From Sulfurospirillaceae bacterium (lineage in GTDB: Bacteria > Campylobacterota > Campylobacteria > Campylobacterales > Sulfurospirillaceae), in NCBI GenBank assembly GCA_028692875.1, contig JAQUWL010000001.1, positions 62,001-126,000 of the forward strand: a stretch of DNA of 64,000 nt, read 5' to 3'. This document shows, in pieces, positions 35,036 through 45,116 of the stretch. Below the pieces are notes generated by a model, which saw only the letters and a program-made list of their open reading frames with translations, was not told the DNA's origin and did not search any database. Both the position numbers and the translations under genes were made by a program. The first letter of the stretch is position 1. Every line of letters starts with the position of its first letter.

Positions 35036-36241
35036 ATGATTAATTTTGCGAATTTGGCAGACAAATACGGCACACCTTTGTATGTCTACAACTTTGATAC
35101 TATCACAGAGAGATTTAATTTACTAAAAGACTCTTTTAAAGCACGAAAATCATTAATCTGTTTTGCGGTTAAGGCAAACTCTAACTTGTCTGTTTTGAAA
35201 CATATTGCAAGCCTAGGTGGAGGATGTGATTGTGTCTCTATCGGAGAGGTAAAAAGAGCTTTACATGCAGGAATTGCTAAGTATAAGATTATTTATAGTG
35301 GCGTAGGCAAAAGAGATGACGAGATAGAAGAGGCTCTAAAAAAAGATATTTTAATGCTTAACCTTGAGAGCGAAGAGGAGATGGCACGTGTTGAGGCAAT
35401 CGCATCAAAACTGCGAGTGGTGGCTCGCATTAGTGTCAGGGTAAATCCAAATATTGATGTCAAAACTCATCCGTATATCTCCACAGGATTGCATGAAAAC
35501 AAATTTGGTGTTGAGGTAGATGTTGCAAAGCGTATGTATATCAAAGCTAAATATTCAGAATTTTTAGAGCCAGTGGGGATTCATTTTCATATTGGAAGTC
35601 AGATTGTTGAAGTTGAGCCTTTTAGGGAGGCTGGTGTTGTACTCTCAAGCTTGTTGAGATCTTTAAGGGCACTTGATATTGATATTAAATTTTTTGACAT
35701 CGGTGGCGGAGTAGGCATACGTTATGAAAACGAAGAGACCATCTCTTTGTATGAGTATGCACAATCCATACTTGCCTCTTTGGGCGGAGTGGATGTGACT
35801 ATTGTTTGTGAACCAGGGCGTTATTTGGTCGGCGAGTGTGGTTATTTTTTAACAAAAGTGCTATATGAAAAAAACAATGGCGTTAAGCGTTTTGTGGTAG
35901 TTGATGGTGCTATGAATGATCTCATAAGACCTAGTTTGTATAGTGCCTACCATGAAGTTGAGCTTTTAAATAGCTCAAATGAGGATGTTAGCGAGGCTGA
36001 TATCGTTGGACCTATTTGTGAAAGCGGTGATTTTTTGGCAAAAAAAAGAGCACTTCCAAAAACAAAGCACAATGACCTGATTGTAGTTAAAAATGCTGGA
36101 GCCTATGGTTTTACGATGAGTAGCAACTACAACACTAGAGCTAGAGTTGCAGAGGTTGCACTTGAAGGCGAAAATGATAGATTGATTAGAAGGCGTGAAA
36201 GTTTTGAAGATATAATTGCTTTGGAAAAAGACTTTCTATGA
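35036..36241 (+). CDS. lysA: Diaminopimelate decarboxylase
   Basis: This 401-residue fold-type III PLP enzyme makes lysine from meso-diaminopimelate. The PLP lysine is K46 in ICFAVKANSNL. 'HFHIGSQI', 'FFDIGGGVGIRY', 'CEPGRYLVG' and 'GPICESGDFLAK' are signature segments. It leads a tightly packed run to fliH and overlaps the HAD gene by four bases. dapB is at 10.4 kb. Confidence 0.96.
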   Translation: MINFANLADKYGTPLYVYNFDTITERFNLLKDSFKARKSLICFAVKANSNLSVLKHIASLGGGCDCVSIGEVKRALHAGIAKYKIIYSGVGKRDDEIEEALKKDILMLNLESEEEMARVEAIASKLRVVARISVRVNPNIDVKTHPYISTGLHENKFGVEVDVAKRMYIKAKYSEFLEPVGIHFHIGSQIVEVEPFREAGVVLSSLLRSLRALDIDIKFFDIGGGVGIRYENEETISLYEYAQSILASLGGVDVTIVCEPGRYLVGECGYFLTKVLYEKNNGVKRFVVVDGAMNDLIRPSLYSAYHEVELLNSSNEDVSEADIVGPICESGDFLAKKRALPKTKHNDLIVVKNAGAYGFTMSSNYNTRARVAEVALEGENDRLIRRRESFEDIIALEKDFL

Positions 36242-37014
36242 GTTATCTCATTGATGTTCAAGGAACTTTGATTGATGATGAAAATAAAAAACCCATTGAA
36301 GGTGCGATAGATTTTATAAATGCACTAAATCAAGCAAAAATACCTTATGTTGTGGTAACTAATAATACAAAACTAACTAGCGAGGCATTTTATAAATTTT
36401 TAGTTGATTTGGGGTTTGATATCCCGAAAGAGAACTATTTAGACCCTTTTATGAGTTTGGAAAAGATTTTAAATACGCATGAAACTCTTTGCTTTGGAGC
36501 TGACGAATTCTTACATGTAATGACAACGTTAGGGTATGAATTGCAAGCTAAAAAACCAAAAGCGGTAGTGATTGCGAGTAAAAAAGATTTTAGTGCAGAT
36601 GAGTATGCTTTGATGATAGAGAGTGTTTTGGATGGAGCTAGGCTTGTAGGAATGCACGCTACAAGTATTTATAAAAAAGACAAAAGAAGATATCCAGGCG
36701 TTGGAGCCATTTTGGAGATGGTCTCATATGCAACTGGGGTAAAGTACGAAGTGGTCGGAAAGCCAAGTTCACTTTTTTACGCACAAGCAAAAGAGCTTTT
36801 AAAATCGCAAGGATGGAGTCCGTCTCAAGGTAAGCCAATCATGATAAGTGATGATGTGATTGGGGATTTGGTTGGTGCAAAACAAGAGGATATAAAGACA
36901 ATTTTGGTTTTAAGCGGAAAGTGCAAAACCGAAAAAGAGGTTCTACATGTAAGGACGATGCTAGATTGTATTGTTCCTAGCATCAAAGATGTTAAGGTGA
37001 CCAAAAATGGATAA
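36238..37014 (+). CDS. HAD-IIA family hydrolase with altered DxDGT motif
   Basis: This 258-residue HAD protein of the NagD/4-nitrophenylphosphatase type has motif II 'VVTNNT', a C2 cap and 'VGKPSSLFYAQAKELL' with 'MISDDVIGDLVGAKQ' as motifs III/IV. Motif I reads DVQGT (Asp5-Val-Gln7-Gly-Thr), so the second Asp, which normally acts as acid/base, is Gln. The nucleophile Asp5 is kept. The substrate is unknown. It is overlapped by lysA and pheA (8 bases). Two TACATGTA copies lie inside. Confidence 0.8.
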   Translation: MSYLIDVQGTLIDDENKKPIEGAIDFINALNQAKIPYVVVTNNTKLTSEAFYKFLVDLGFDIPKENYLDPFMSLEKILNTHETLCFGADEFLHVMTTLGYELQAKKPKAVVIASKKDFSADEYALMIESVLDGARLVGMHATSIYKKDKRRYPGVGAILEMVSYATGVKYEVVGKPSSLFYAQAKELLKSQGWSPSQGKPIMISDDVIGDLVGAKQEDIKTILVLSGKCKTEKEVLHVRTMLDCIVPSIKDVKVTKNG

Positions 37015-38077
37015 ACTTGAGGTATATCGCAAAGAGATTGATGCAATTGATGATGAGATATTAAAGCTTTTAAATCAGCGCATGGAGATAGTGCGAAATG
37101 TTGGTATTTTAAAGCAGACTTCAAGAACAGCGATTTATCGACCTGAGCGTGAAAAACAGATACTAGATCGTTTAAAATCTGCCAATATTGGACTGCTAAA
37201 ACCATCTGCTATTGATGCTATATTTTTAGAAGTTTTTGCCGTTAGTCGTACGTTGGAATTTCCAGAGAAAATCGCCTACATGGGACCAGAGGGAAGCTAT
37301 ACGCATCAAGTTGCCGAGAGTCGTTTCGGTGCTATGGGCAACTATATCGGCGTAAACTCCATCGAGGCGGTTTTTCATGTTTTGCAAAATAAAGAGGCAA
37401 AATATGGCGTTGTGCCTATTGAGAACAATACCGAAGGTGCGGTTGGAACGACCTTGGATTGTTTGGGAAAGTTTGATTCAAAAATCGTTGCTGAAATTTA
37501 CATGGATATTCACCACTCTTTTGCGACTGCTTGTGAAGATATCAAGGATGTGCAAGTTATCTATTCGCATCCTCAAGGGTACAATCAGTGCAGGCGATTT
37601 TTGGAGGAGCATTTTTTATTGGGCGTTGAATTTATACCCACAAAATCAACTGCTGAGGCTGCCAAAAAAGCCCATGAAAATCCAAAATCAGCAGCTATTT
37701 GCTCACACATAGCTGCAAAACTTTACAATGTTCCAGTATTGTTTGAAACGATTGAGGACAATTTGGCAAATCGGACGAGGTTTATTATTTTAAGTGATTT
37801 TAAAAATACAAAAGGTCTAAAAAACAAAACCTCTATTTTGGCAAAAACCGCAAATAAGCCTGGAGGGTTGGTTGAGTTTTTGCAGACGTTTCAGGCTCAA
37901 AATGTAAACCTTACTAAAATAGAATCCCGCCCAACAAAAGAGAGAGGTTTTCAAACAGTTTTTTATATGGATTTTGAAGGGCATATTGATGATGAAAATG
38001 TCCAAAAAGTATTGGAAGAAAATAAAGAGAGATACGATATTAAATGGCTCGGTAGCTATATTTGTGGAGGAGAATAG
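37007..38077 (+). CDS. pheA: Bifunctional chorismate mutase / prephenate dehydratase
   Basis: This 356-residue enzyme leads from chorismate to phenylpyruvate. It has an AroQ chorismate mutase domain (about 1-85, RKEIDAIDDEILKLLNQRMEIV), a prephenate dehydratase domain (about 92-270, YMGPEGSYTHQVAE, VPIENNTEGAVG, ENPKSAAICSH, NLANRTRFIIL) and a C-terminal ACT domain (about 278-352) for feedback by phenylalanine. It is followed directly by hisC, whose product can also transaminate aromatic keto acids. The partner tyrA is at 57.6 kb. Confidence 0.96.
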   Translation: MDKLEVYRKEIDAIDDEILKLLNQRMEIVRNVGILKQTSRTAIYRPEREKQILDRLKSANIGLLKPSAIDAIFLEVFAVSRTLEFPEKIAYMGPEGSYTHQVAESRFGAMGNYIGVNSIEAVFHVLQNKEAKYGVVPIENNTEGAVGTTLDCLGKFDSKIVAEIYMDIHHSFATACEDIKDVQVIYSHPQGYNQCRRFLEEHFLLGVEFIPTKSTAEAAKKAHENPKSAAICSHIAAKLYNVPVLFETIEDNLANRTRFIILSDFKNTKGLKNKTSILAKTANKPGGLVEFLQTFQAQNVNLTKIESRPTKERGFQTVFYMDFEGHIDDENVQKVLEENKERYDIKWLGSYICGGE

Positions 38078-39178
38078 ATGAAATTTAACGCAGTATTGGA
38101 CAATCTAAAAATTTACGAAGCAGGCAAGCCAATCGAGCTAGTGGTAAGAGAGTATGGTATCGATTCCAAGGATGTTATCAAGCTAGCTAGTAACGAAAAC
38201 CCTAGAGGATGCAGTCCTAAAGTTATTGAGGCGGTTCAAAAAGATGCCTCAAAAATGAATCTTTATCCAGATGATAGTATGTATGAGTTAAAAGAGGGAC
38301 TTGCTAAGCGTTTTAACGTAGGTAGTAAAAATATCATAATAGGTGCAGGAAGCGACCAAGTGATTTCATTTGCAGTTCATGCAAAATCAAACCCAAATAC
38401 GGCTGTTTTGATGGCTAGAACAACATTTGCCATGTATGAGATTTATACAAGACAAACAGGAGCAAAAATTTTAAAAACTCCTTCCCATACTCACAATTTG
38501 CCTGAGATGCTTGAAATGTATCAGCAAAACAAAGATATATCCATAATCTTTTTGTGTTTGCCAAACAATCCTCTAGGTGAGTGTTTAGATACTAAAGACA
38601 TAGAGGCATTTTTGGAAAAAATCAATCAAGATACGTTGGTAATTATTGATGGAGCTTATCAGGAGTATGGTAGTTTTAAAGACAAAAACAAAGCTATAAA
38701 TCCAAAAGAGTTAATAAAAAAATATCCAAACACAATCTACATGGGGACATTTTCTAAAGCTTATGGACTCGGTGGTATGAGGTGCGGTTATGGTATAGCA
38801 CAAGCTGATATTATCGAAGCGTTACATAAACTTAGAGCACCTTTTAATATCACAAATCTATCGCTTAAGGCTGCTATCGTTGCTTTGCAAGATGAGGCAT
38901 TTGTTCAAAAATGTATGGCAGAAAATTTTCAAGAGATGAAGCGATATGAAGTTTTTGCCAAAGAGCTAGGATTTGATTTTATCGATAGCTACACAAATTT
39001 TATCACTTTGGAATTTGATAATTCCAAAAAATCCTCGGATATTGCCGAAAAACTTTTGAAAAAAGGTATAATCGTAAGAAATCTTGGTGCATATGACATG
39101 AACGCTATTCGAGTTACCATTGGTACTCCAGAGCAAAATAGTAGATTTTTTGAACTATTTAGAACAGTTTACATGTAG
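38078..39178 (+). CDS. hisC: Histidinol-phosphate aminotransferase
   Basis: This 366-residue fold-type I PLP enzyme has '[19 protein letters not shown]', '[10 protein letters not shown]', 'DGAYQEYG' and the PLP lysine in '[16 protein letters not shown]'. It serves histidine synthesis and, given its place after pheA, possibly the last transamination to phenylalanine/tyrosine. It starts on the base following the pheA stop. The last codons and stop (TAC ATG TAG) lie within a TACATGTA octamer at 39170. Confidence 0.94.
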   Translation: MKFNAVLDNLKIYEAGKPIELVVREYGIDSKDVIKLASNENPRGCSPKVIEAVQKDASKMNLYPDDSMYELKEGLAKRFNVGSKNIIIGAGSDQVISFAVHAKSNPNTAVLMARTTFAMYEIYTRQTGAKILKTPSHTHNLPEMLEMYQQNKDISIIFLCLPNNPLGECLDTKDIEAFLEKINQDTLVIIDGAYQEYGSFKDKNKAINPKELIKKYPNTIYMGTFSKAYGLGGMRCGYGIAQADIIEALHKLRAPFNITNLSLKAAIVALQDEAFVQKCMAENFQEMKRYEVFAKELGFDFIDSYTNFITLEFDNSKKSSDIAEKLLKKGIIVRNLGAYDMNAIRVTIGTPEQNSRFFELFRTVYM

Positions 39179-39193
39179 AAAACGGAAGGCTAA

Positions 39194-40921
39194 ATGGACT
39201 TTAGAACACTCTTAAATCAAATAGCGGCATTGATACAAAATCTAACAATGCGACAACGTATTGTTGCTGGGTTGTCGGTATTTGTAGTTATTGCCTTTTT
39301 AGCATTTTTAACCCTATACCGAAACAACAACTCTATGGTCGCAAACGGTTATGGTGTTTTGTTTGAAAATACAACTCCTAGCGATTCGGCTTTAATTATT
39401 CAACAGCTGGAAAAAGATGGTGTTCCATATAAAATCTTAAACGAAGGCACGATAGCTGTTCCTTCGTCTTCGGTTTATAAAGAGCGTATTGCTATCGCCT
39501 CTTTGGGTATTCCTAAAAATAGCAAGGTTGGTTTTGAGATTTTTGATAAGACGGAGTTCGGTGCAACAGATTTTGAGCAAAAAATCAAACATCTAAGAGC
39601 ACTTGAGGGAGAACTTGCTAGAACTATTGAAGGGTTAACTCCTATTGCAAAAGCTAGTGTTCATATTGCTATTCCAAAAGAGACTGTGTTCGCACAAAAA
39701 CAGGCTCCAGCAACTGCATCTATCGTTTTAAATATTAAGTCAAGTATGAACCTTTCACTTAAGCAGATTGTTGGTATTAAAAATCTTGTAGCCTCTTCCA
39801 TCTCAAATTTAGACCCAGAAAATGTATCTGTTGTAAACCAAAATGGTGAAACATTGGGAGATAAAGATGGAGCTGATTTTCAATCTGAGCTTGTAAAGAG
39901 CCAAGTAAAGTATAAAAAAGAGTTTGAAAGCAATTTTGAGCAGAAAATCGTAAATGTTTTAGCACCTGTTATTGGTGGTGTAGACAAAGTAGTGGCTAAA
40001 GTAACTATTGATTTTGATTTTTCACAAGAAAACTCTGTAAGCGAAGTGTATGACCCCAACTCTGTTCCTAGAAGTGAGCAAAGCGTTGAGGAGAAAAGGG
40101 AAGGTAAAGAGCCTCAAGATGTGGGCGGAGTTCCAGGAGCCATAAGCAATATCGGACCTGTTCAAGGACTTGAAAGCACTAAAAAAAGTGAGACTTACCA
40201 AAAAAGCTCTACCACTACAAATTATGAAATTTCAAAAAAAGTTATCAACACAAAAGATGAGTTTGCAAAAGTAAAAAGACTTACTACTGCCGTAGTGGTT
40301 GATGGAACTTATGGATATCCTTTGGATAAAGATGGAAAGAAAAAGAGTGAAATGGAGTATATGCCTTTAACGCAAGAGCAGTTAAATTCCATCAAAGAGA
40401 TTGTGAAACAAACAGTAGGATTTAATCCTAAACGTGGTGATGAGGTAACTGTTAGCAATTTTGAGTTTAAGCCGTTACAAGGAGATGGTACGCGAGCACC
40501 TACACAAGATTTTGTAAACAAAGTAAGCTATTATCTAGCTCCTTTAGCACCTATTGCTAAGTTCCTTGTTGTTGGCTTATTGTTATTTGCTTTTTACAAA
40601 AAAGTTATCGTGCCGTTTGCAGAAAAAATGCTTGAACATAAAGTTGAAGACTACATAGACGAGTCTTCTGAAAGTGTTCAAGAAGAAGAGGATAGTGCAG
40701 AGGATACATTGGAAAAATTCAAACAAGCACGCAAAAAAGTAGAAGACCAGTTGGGCATCGGTAAGGATTTTAACGAAGAAGAGTTAAGATATGATGTTTT
40801 ACTTGAGAAGTTAAAAACATTAGCAGATCAAAGAAGTGAAGAGGTTGCCGGACTTCTCCAATCTATGTTGCGAAATGAAACTGATTATGAGTCTAAGAAT
40901 TCATCGAAGGATATAGGATAA
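39194..40921 (+). CDS. fliF: Flagellar MS-ring protein FliF
   Basis: This 575-residue inner-membrane ring protein has two membrane segments (about 24-44 and 453-472) enclosing a large periplasmic region with ring-building motifs ('TPSDSALIIQQLEKDGVPYKI', 'VGFEIFDKTEFGATDFEQKI', 'ALEGELARTIEGL'). A cytoplasmic acidic tail binds FliG. First of fliF–fliG–fliH, placed after hisC with 15 bases between. Confidence 0.97.
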   Translation: MDFRTLLNQIAALIQNLTMRQRIVAGLSVFVVIAFLAFLTLYRNNNSMVANGYGVLFENTTPSDSALIIQQLEKDGVPYKILNEGTIAVPSSSVYKERIAIASLGIPKNSKVGFEIFDKTEFGATDFEQKIKHLRALEGELARTIEGLTPIAKASVHIAIPKETVFAQKQAPATASIVLNIKSSMNLSLKQIVGIKNLVASSISNLDPENVSVVNQNGETLGDKDGADFQSELVKSQVKYKKEFESNFEQKIVNVLAPVIGGVDKVVAKVTIDFDFSQENSVSEVYDPNSVPRSEQSVEEKREGKEPQDVGGVPGAISNIGPVQGLESTKKSETYQKSSTTTNYEISKKVINTKDEFAKVKRLTTAVVVDGTYGYPLDKDGKKKSEMEYMPLTQEQLNSIKEIVKQTVGFNPKRGDEVTVSNFEFKPLQGDGTRAPTQDFVNKVSYYLAPLAPIAKFLVVGLLLFAFYKKVIVPFAEKMLEHKVEDYIDESSESVQEEEDSAEDTLEKFKQARKKVEDQLGIGKDFNEEELRYDVLLEKLKTLADQRSEEVAGLLQSMLRNETDYESKNSSKDIG

Positions 40922-41946
40922 TGAAACTGACGGATTCTCAAAAAAACCAATATGATGAATTGACGATGCCTGAAAAGGCAGCTATTTTATTGATTCAGTT
41001 GGGCGAAGAGACGACAGCAAATCTTTTTTCACATATGGAGATAGACTCTGTTACTGAGATTTCAAAGCATATTGCTACGGTTAAAAATATTGACAAGCAA
41101 GTTGCCAATGCAGTACTCGAAGAGTTTTATGCTATTTTGCAATCAAACCAATACATAAGAAGTGGCGGCATGGAGTATGCCAAGGAGATTTTGTATCGAA
41201 CATTTGGAGCAGAAGGTGCACAAAAGATTTTAGAAAAACTCTCCAAGTCTATGGAAAATACACAAAGTTTCGGTTATCTATCGCAGATAAAGCCACAGCA
41301 GTTAGGCGATTTTATTATTAAAGAGCATCCTCAAACTGTCGCACTTATATTGGCTCATATGGATCCTATGAGTGCAGCAGAAACTCTATCTTTCTTCCCA
41401 GATGAGTTAAGAAGCGAAGTAACCATAAGAATGGCAAATCTAGGCGATATCTCCCCTTCTGTTGTAAAAAGAGTATCAGCGGTTTTGGAAAATAAGCTCG
41501 AGTCTCTTACATCGTACAAAGTTGAGGTGGGCGGACCTCGTGCGGTTGCTGAAATACTAAATAGATTGGGGCAAAAAGCATCTAAAACTACCATTTCATA
41601 TATTGAGCAAGTGGATGAAAGATTGGCTACGGTTATTAAAGAGATGATGTTTACTTTTGAAGATATTACCAAACTTGATGGTAATGCGATACGAGAAATT
41701 TTGAAAGTTGCCGATAAAAAAGATCTTATGGTAGCACTTAAAGGCTCTGGGGATGAGCTTAAAAATAAGTTTTTTGAAAATATGTCTCAACGTGCACAAG
41801 AGGCGTTTTCAGAAGAGATGAACTTTTTAGGTGCAGTTAGGGTAAGGGATGTTGAGGACTCACAAAGAAGAATTGTGGAAGAGGTTCAAAAACTTGCAGA
41901 ACAAGGTATAGTTCAAATAGGCGAAGCGGAAGAGATGATAGAGTAA
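40921..41946 (+). CDS. fliG: Flagellar motor switch protein FliG
   Basis: This 341-residue rotor protein transmits torque from stators. N-terminal FliF-binding, middle FliM-binding ('KPQQLGDFIIKEHPQTVALILAHM', an EHPQ motif) and C-terminal torque domains are all present ('DLMVALKGSGDELKNKFFENMSQRA'). The start shares a base with the fliF stop (TAATG). Confidence 0.97.
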   Translation: MKLTDSQKNQYDELTMPEKAAILLIQLGEETTANLFSHMEIDSVTEISKHIATVKNIDKQVANAVLEEFYAILQSNQYIRSGGMEYAKEILYRTFGAEGAQKILEKLSKSMENTQSFGYLSQIKPQQLGDFIIKEHPQTVALILAHMDPMSAAETLSFFPDELRSEVTIRMANLGDISPSVVKRVSAVLENKLESLTSYKVEVGGPRAVAEILNRLGQKASKTTISYIEQVDERLATVIKEMMFTFEDITKLDGNAIREILKVADKKDLMVALKGSGDELKNKFFENMSQRAQEAFSEEMNFLGAVRVRDVEDSQRRIVEEVQKLAEQGIVQIGEAEEMIE

Positions 41947-41949
41947 AAA

Positions 41950-42756
41950 ATGAAAAATCTTATTGATAGAGAAAAATTAGAAGAGCATGTTATACAGCGG
42001 TATAGATTTAAAATTTTAGGTGGTACCCATCAAGAGCCACAAGAAGAGTTACCTGCTACTGCTCCTAGCGAATTTTTTGAAAATGATTTGAATTTTCAAC
42101 CACAAATAACAAATCCTATGGATGAGCCTCTAATGCCTCCTAAGTCGGATGAAGGGCAAATGTTATTTGTAGAGGAGTTGCTTCGAAAAACAGACGAACT
42201 ATCTAGCAATATGATAAAACTTCAAATGCAAATGGAAAAGCAAGAAGAAGAGTTTAAGAACAGACTAAATGAAGAGATTGCAAGGGAGCAAGAGAAGTCT
42301 TTTGCTGATGGTTTTAGAAAAGCAAAAGAGGAGAGCGAGAAATCCACAGAGGAAGTTCGCTCAAAATATATCAAATCCATTGCAAAGTTAGAAGATACAT
42401 GTAAGAAAAGAGATGCTTTTTTTGAGAAGATGCAAAATGATATTGTAAGCACATCCATAGAGATTGCCAAAGAAGTTATTAAAAAAGAGATATTGTCTTC
42501 AAGTTCAAAAGTTGCGATTGAGCTTTCAAAAGAGTTGCTTAAAGAGATTAAAGATGCTCAGAAAATTGAACTAAAGGTTAATCCAAAAGATTTTGAAACA
42601 CTAAGAGAGCAGTATGAAAAAGAGAGTAAAATAGTTGTAGAGGCAGATGACTCTGTTGCATTAGGTGGGGTTATTTTGCTTAGTGATGCCGGAAATTTGG
42701 ATGGAACCATTGCGACCAGATTGGAAAAAATAAAAAATTTAATGCAGGACAATTAA
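41950..42756 (+). CDS. fliH: Flagellar export regulator FliH
   Basis: This 268-residue protein regulates the FliI export ATPase. It has an N-terminal disordered Pro/Glu-rich part, a long coiled coil (about 75-150, Glu/Lys-rich), and a C-terminal domain (about 160-265: ISTSIEIAKEVIKKE-like, VNPKDFETLREQY...) of FliH/V-ATPase subunit E type. It lies 3 bases after fliG and 8 bases before dxs. Confidence 0.9.
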   Translation: MKNLIDREKLEEHVIQRYRFKILGGTHQEPQEELPATAPSEFFENDLNFQPQITNPMDEPLMPPKSDEGQMLFVEELLRKTDELSSNMIKLQMQMEKQEEEFKNRLNEEIAREQEKSFADGFRKAKEESEKSTEEVRSKYIKSIAKLEDTCKKRDAFFEKMQNDIVSTSIEIAKEVIKKEILSSSSKVAIELSKELLKEIKDAQKIELKVNPKDFETLREQYEKESKIVVEADDSVALGGVILLSDAGNLDGTIATRLEKIKNLMQDN

Positions 42757-42764
42757 AACTACTT

Positions 42765-44609
42765 ATGAAAAACATCAAGAAAAAGACGATTCAAGAGCTA
42801 AAAGACGAGTGTGTGTTGTTGCGAGAAAAAATCATACAAACAGTAAGCAAGAACGGAGGTCACTTAAGTAGTAATGTGGGTGCGGTTGAGCTAATTGTAG
42901 CTATGCATTACGTCTTTGATGCTACAACAGATCCTTTTATATTTGATGTTAGTCATCAGTCTTATGCGCATAAGCTTCTTACTGATAGGTGGGATAGTTT
43001 TGATACATTGCGTAAGATAGATGGAATAAGCGGATACACAAAACCTCAAGAATCTTCATTTGATTATTTTATTGCAGGACATAGTTCTACATCGATTTCT
43101 TTGGCAGTAGGTGCGGCTAAAGCGATTTTTCTTAAAGGCGAGCAGACAAAAAGAGTTCCAGTTGCGTTAATAGGCGATGGCTCAATGAGTGCGGGTATGG
43201 CATATGAGGCTCTTAACGAGCTGGGGTATCGCAAATACCCAGTAGTTGTTATTTTGAATGACAATAAAATGAGCATCGCAAAACCTATTGGTGCAATTAG
43301 TAATTTTTTATCCCACGCAATGGCTGGAAATTTTTATCAAAAAGTCAAAAAAATTAGTGAGCAAATTTTGCAATATTTGCCAGATAGTGCGACTTATATG
43401 GCGAAAAAATTTGAAGAGAGTTTAAAGCTCATTACTCCTGGGATGCTTTTTGAGGAGCTGGGGATCGACTACATCGGTCCAGTTGATGGTCACAATATAG
43501 AATCGCTCATTAAGGCTTTTGAGGCAGCAAAGAGTCTAAAAAAACCTGTTATAGTTCATGCGCAAACACTCAAAGGCAAAGGTTATGAGATAGCCGAAGG
43601 TTTTTATGAAAACTGGCATGGCGTTGGACCTTTTGATGTGGTAAGTGGGAAAGCCATTAGAAAAGAGAGTTTAAAAAATGCTACAACAATGTTTAGTGAA
43701 GCGTTAATGTCTTTGGCTAAAAAGCATGAAAACGTTGTTGGTGTAACGGCTGCGATGCCAAGTGGAACAGGACTTGATAAACTTATTTCTGCTTTTCCAA
43801 ATAGATTTTGGGATGTTGCTATTGCAGAACAACATGCGGTAACATCTATGTGTGCGATGGCAAAAGAGGGATACAAGCCTTTTATTGCTATCTATTCAAC
43901 ATTTTTACAACGTGGATATGACCAAGTGATTCACGATGCATGCATTATGAATCTAAACGTTGTTTTTGCTATTGATAGAGCGGGTATTGTCGGAGAGGAT
44001 GGCGAAACCCACCAAGGTGTTTTTGATATATCTTACCTTTCAGCCATTCCAAATATGACACTTTTGGCACCACGAGATGAGCAGAGTATGCACGAGGCTA
44101 TCTCGTATGCTTATATTCACGAAGGACCCATTGCTATTCGCTATCCTAGAGGTGCTTTTAGTGCTCAAAATACAATAACACAACCTGCTTCTTACATGTA
44201 TGGAAAAGCACAAGTTCTTAAAGAGGGTACAGATGACGTTTTGTTTTTAGGATATGGCGATGGTGTTGGAAAAGCTCTTTTGTGTGCCCAAATGGTTAAA
44301 AAAGAGGGTTTGGATGTCGGAGTAATTGATCTTTGTTTTGCAAAACCACTAGACAAAGAGCTACTTTTTGAGAGTTCAAAAACGTATAAAAAATGGTACG
44401 TGTTTAGCGAAAGCTCTAAGATAGGAGGAGTTGGCTCTTTGCTCTTGTCTTTAAAAGAGGAGTTGTCGCTTGATGTTCAGATAAAAAGTTTTGAATATCA
44501 GGACTCTTTTATAGCACATGGAGCAACTTCTCTCATTGAGCAATCATTGGGCTTGTCGCCAGACCAGTTGGCTGAAAAAGTTTTAAAAGATACAATAAAA
44601 ATTAATTAA
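42765..44609 (+). CDS. dxs: 1-deoxy-D-xylulose-5-phosphate synthase
   Basis: This 614-residue thiamine-diphosphate enzyme starts the MEP isoprenoid route from pyruvate and glyceraldehyde-3-phosphate. It has 'GHLSSNVGAVELIVAMHYVFD', 'FDVSHQSYAHKLLT', the ThDP motif 'GDGSMSAGMAYEALNELG....VILNDNKMSI', 'AEQHAVTSMCAMAKEGYKPF', and 'DRAGIVGEDGETHQGVFD'. It follows fliH directly, the same placement as in other Campylobacterota, so isoprenoid supply is transcribed with flagellar genes. Confidence 0.97.
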   Translation: MKNIKKKTIQELKDECVLLREKIIQTVSKNGGHLSSNVGAVELIVAMHYVFDATTDPFIFDVSHQSYAHKLLTDRWDSFDTLRKIDGISGYTKPQESSFDYFIAGHSSTSISLAVGAAKAIFLKGEQTKRVPVALIGDGSMSAGMAYEALNELGYRKYPVVVILNDNKMSIAKPIGAISNFLSHAMAGNFYQKVKKISEQILQYLPDSATYMAKKFEESLKLITPGMLFEELGIDYIGPVDGHNIESLIKAFEAAKSLKKPVIVHAQTLKGKGYEIAEGFYENWHGVGPFDVVSGKAIRKESLKNATTMFSEALMSLAKKHENVVGVTAAMPSGTGLDKLISAFPNRFWDVAIAEQHAVTSMCAMAKEGYKPFIAIYSTFLQRGYDQVIHDACIMNLNVVFAIDRAGIVGEDGETHQGVFDISYLSAIPNMTLLAPRDEQSMHEAISYAYIHEGPIAIRYPRGAFSAQNTITQPASYMYGKAQVLKEGTDDVLFLGYGDGVGKALLCAQMVKKEGLDVGVIDLCFAKPLDKELLFESSKTYKKWYVFSESSKIGGVGSLLLSLKEELSLDVQIKSFEYQDSFIAHGATSLIEQSLGLSPDQLAEKVLKDTIKIN

Positions 44610-44683
44610 TAATTACTATTAGTTGATAACGCCTTGGCACAATTAATAAAAATTATGACACTATCTCGGAAGAGGAGTTCGTT

Positions 44684-45094
44684 ATGGATACTTTTTTGGA
44701 TATTTTAAAAGCAAAAAAATTAAAAGCTACACCCCAGAGAATCTCTATTTTAAAAGAGCTCAATAGAGATTATCATCCTACCATGGAAGAGTTGTATTTG
44801 GCCATTAAAAAGGATAGTCCATCCATATCTTTGGCAACAGTTTATAAAAATATTGCAACCTTAAAATCTGAAGACGTTGTAATTGAGCTGATGATGCCAA
44901 ATGGAAAAACACGGTATGATTTGATACACAAGCCCCACATTCATCTTGTATGTAAACGATGCAACTCCATAGAAGATATTAGCAACACAGAAGATGCAAT
45001 ATGTTGTAAAACAAATCTTGAAAAAGATGTTAATGTAAAAATAATTAGATTTGATATTTCCGTTACGATAGATGGTTGCAAAAGGTGTATGTAA
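44684..45094 (+). CDS. perR: Fur-family peroxide-stress repressor, probably PerR
   Basis: This 136-residue Fur-family regulator has a winged helix (about 1-80: KATPQRISILKEL, PSISLATVYKNIATLKSEDVV) and a dimerisation domain. Zinc sites are CKRC (90-93) and C-terminal GCKRCM, with a metal-sensing HIHLVC stretch. Fur and PerR cannot be told apart with certainty by eye. The PerR call rests on its place just after dxs, as in C. jejuni, and on its convergent neighbour ahpC, a classic PerR target. It ends inside a shared terminator palindrome. Confidence 0.8.
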   Translation: MDTFLDILKAKKLKATPQRISILKELNRDYHPTMEELYLAIKKDSPSISLATVYKNIATLKSEDVVIELMMPNGKTRYDLIHKPHIHLVCKRCNSIEDISNTEDAICCKTNLEKDVNVKIIRFDISVTIDGCKRCM

Positions 45095-45116
45095 GAGCTT
45101 ATATAAGCTCTTACAT
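45089..45116. terminator. 28-bp perfect palindrome, shared perR/ahpC terminator
   Basis: A perfect 14+14 inverted repeat without loop bases: the left arm is ATGTAAGAGCTTAT and the right arm its exact complement. It contains the perR stop codon and lies 12 bases from the end of ahpC on the other strand. A TACATGTA octamer overlaps its right edge (45112-45119). Because it is symmetric it can terminate both convergent transcripts; a protein-binding role is also possible. Confidence 0.65.

Noticed and set aside
37377-37712. 111-codon plus-strand open frame inside pheA in another phase
   Set aside because: No domain, lies entirely within a confident gene, and shows no start signal.
44610-44683. 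TTGGCAC upstream of perR as a sigma-54 promoter
   Set aside because: The required GC element at proper spacing downstream is missing; the TTGGCAC match alone is not enough.
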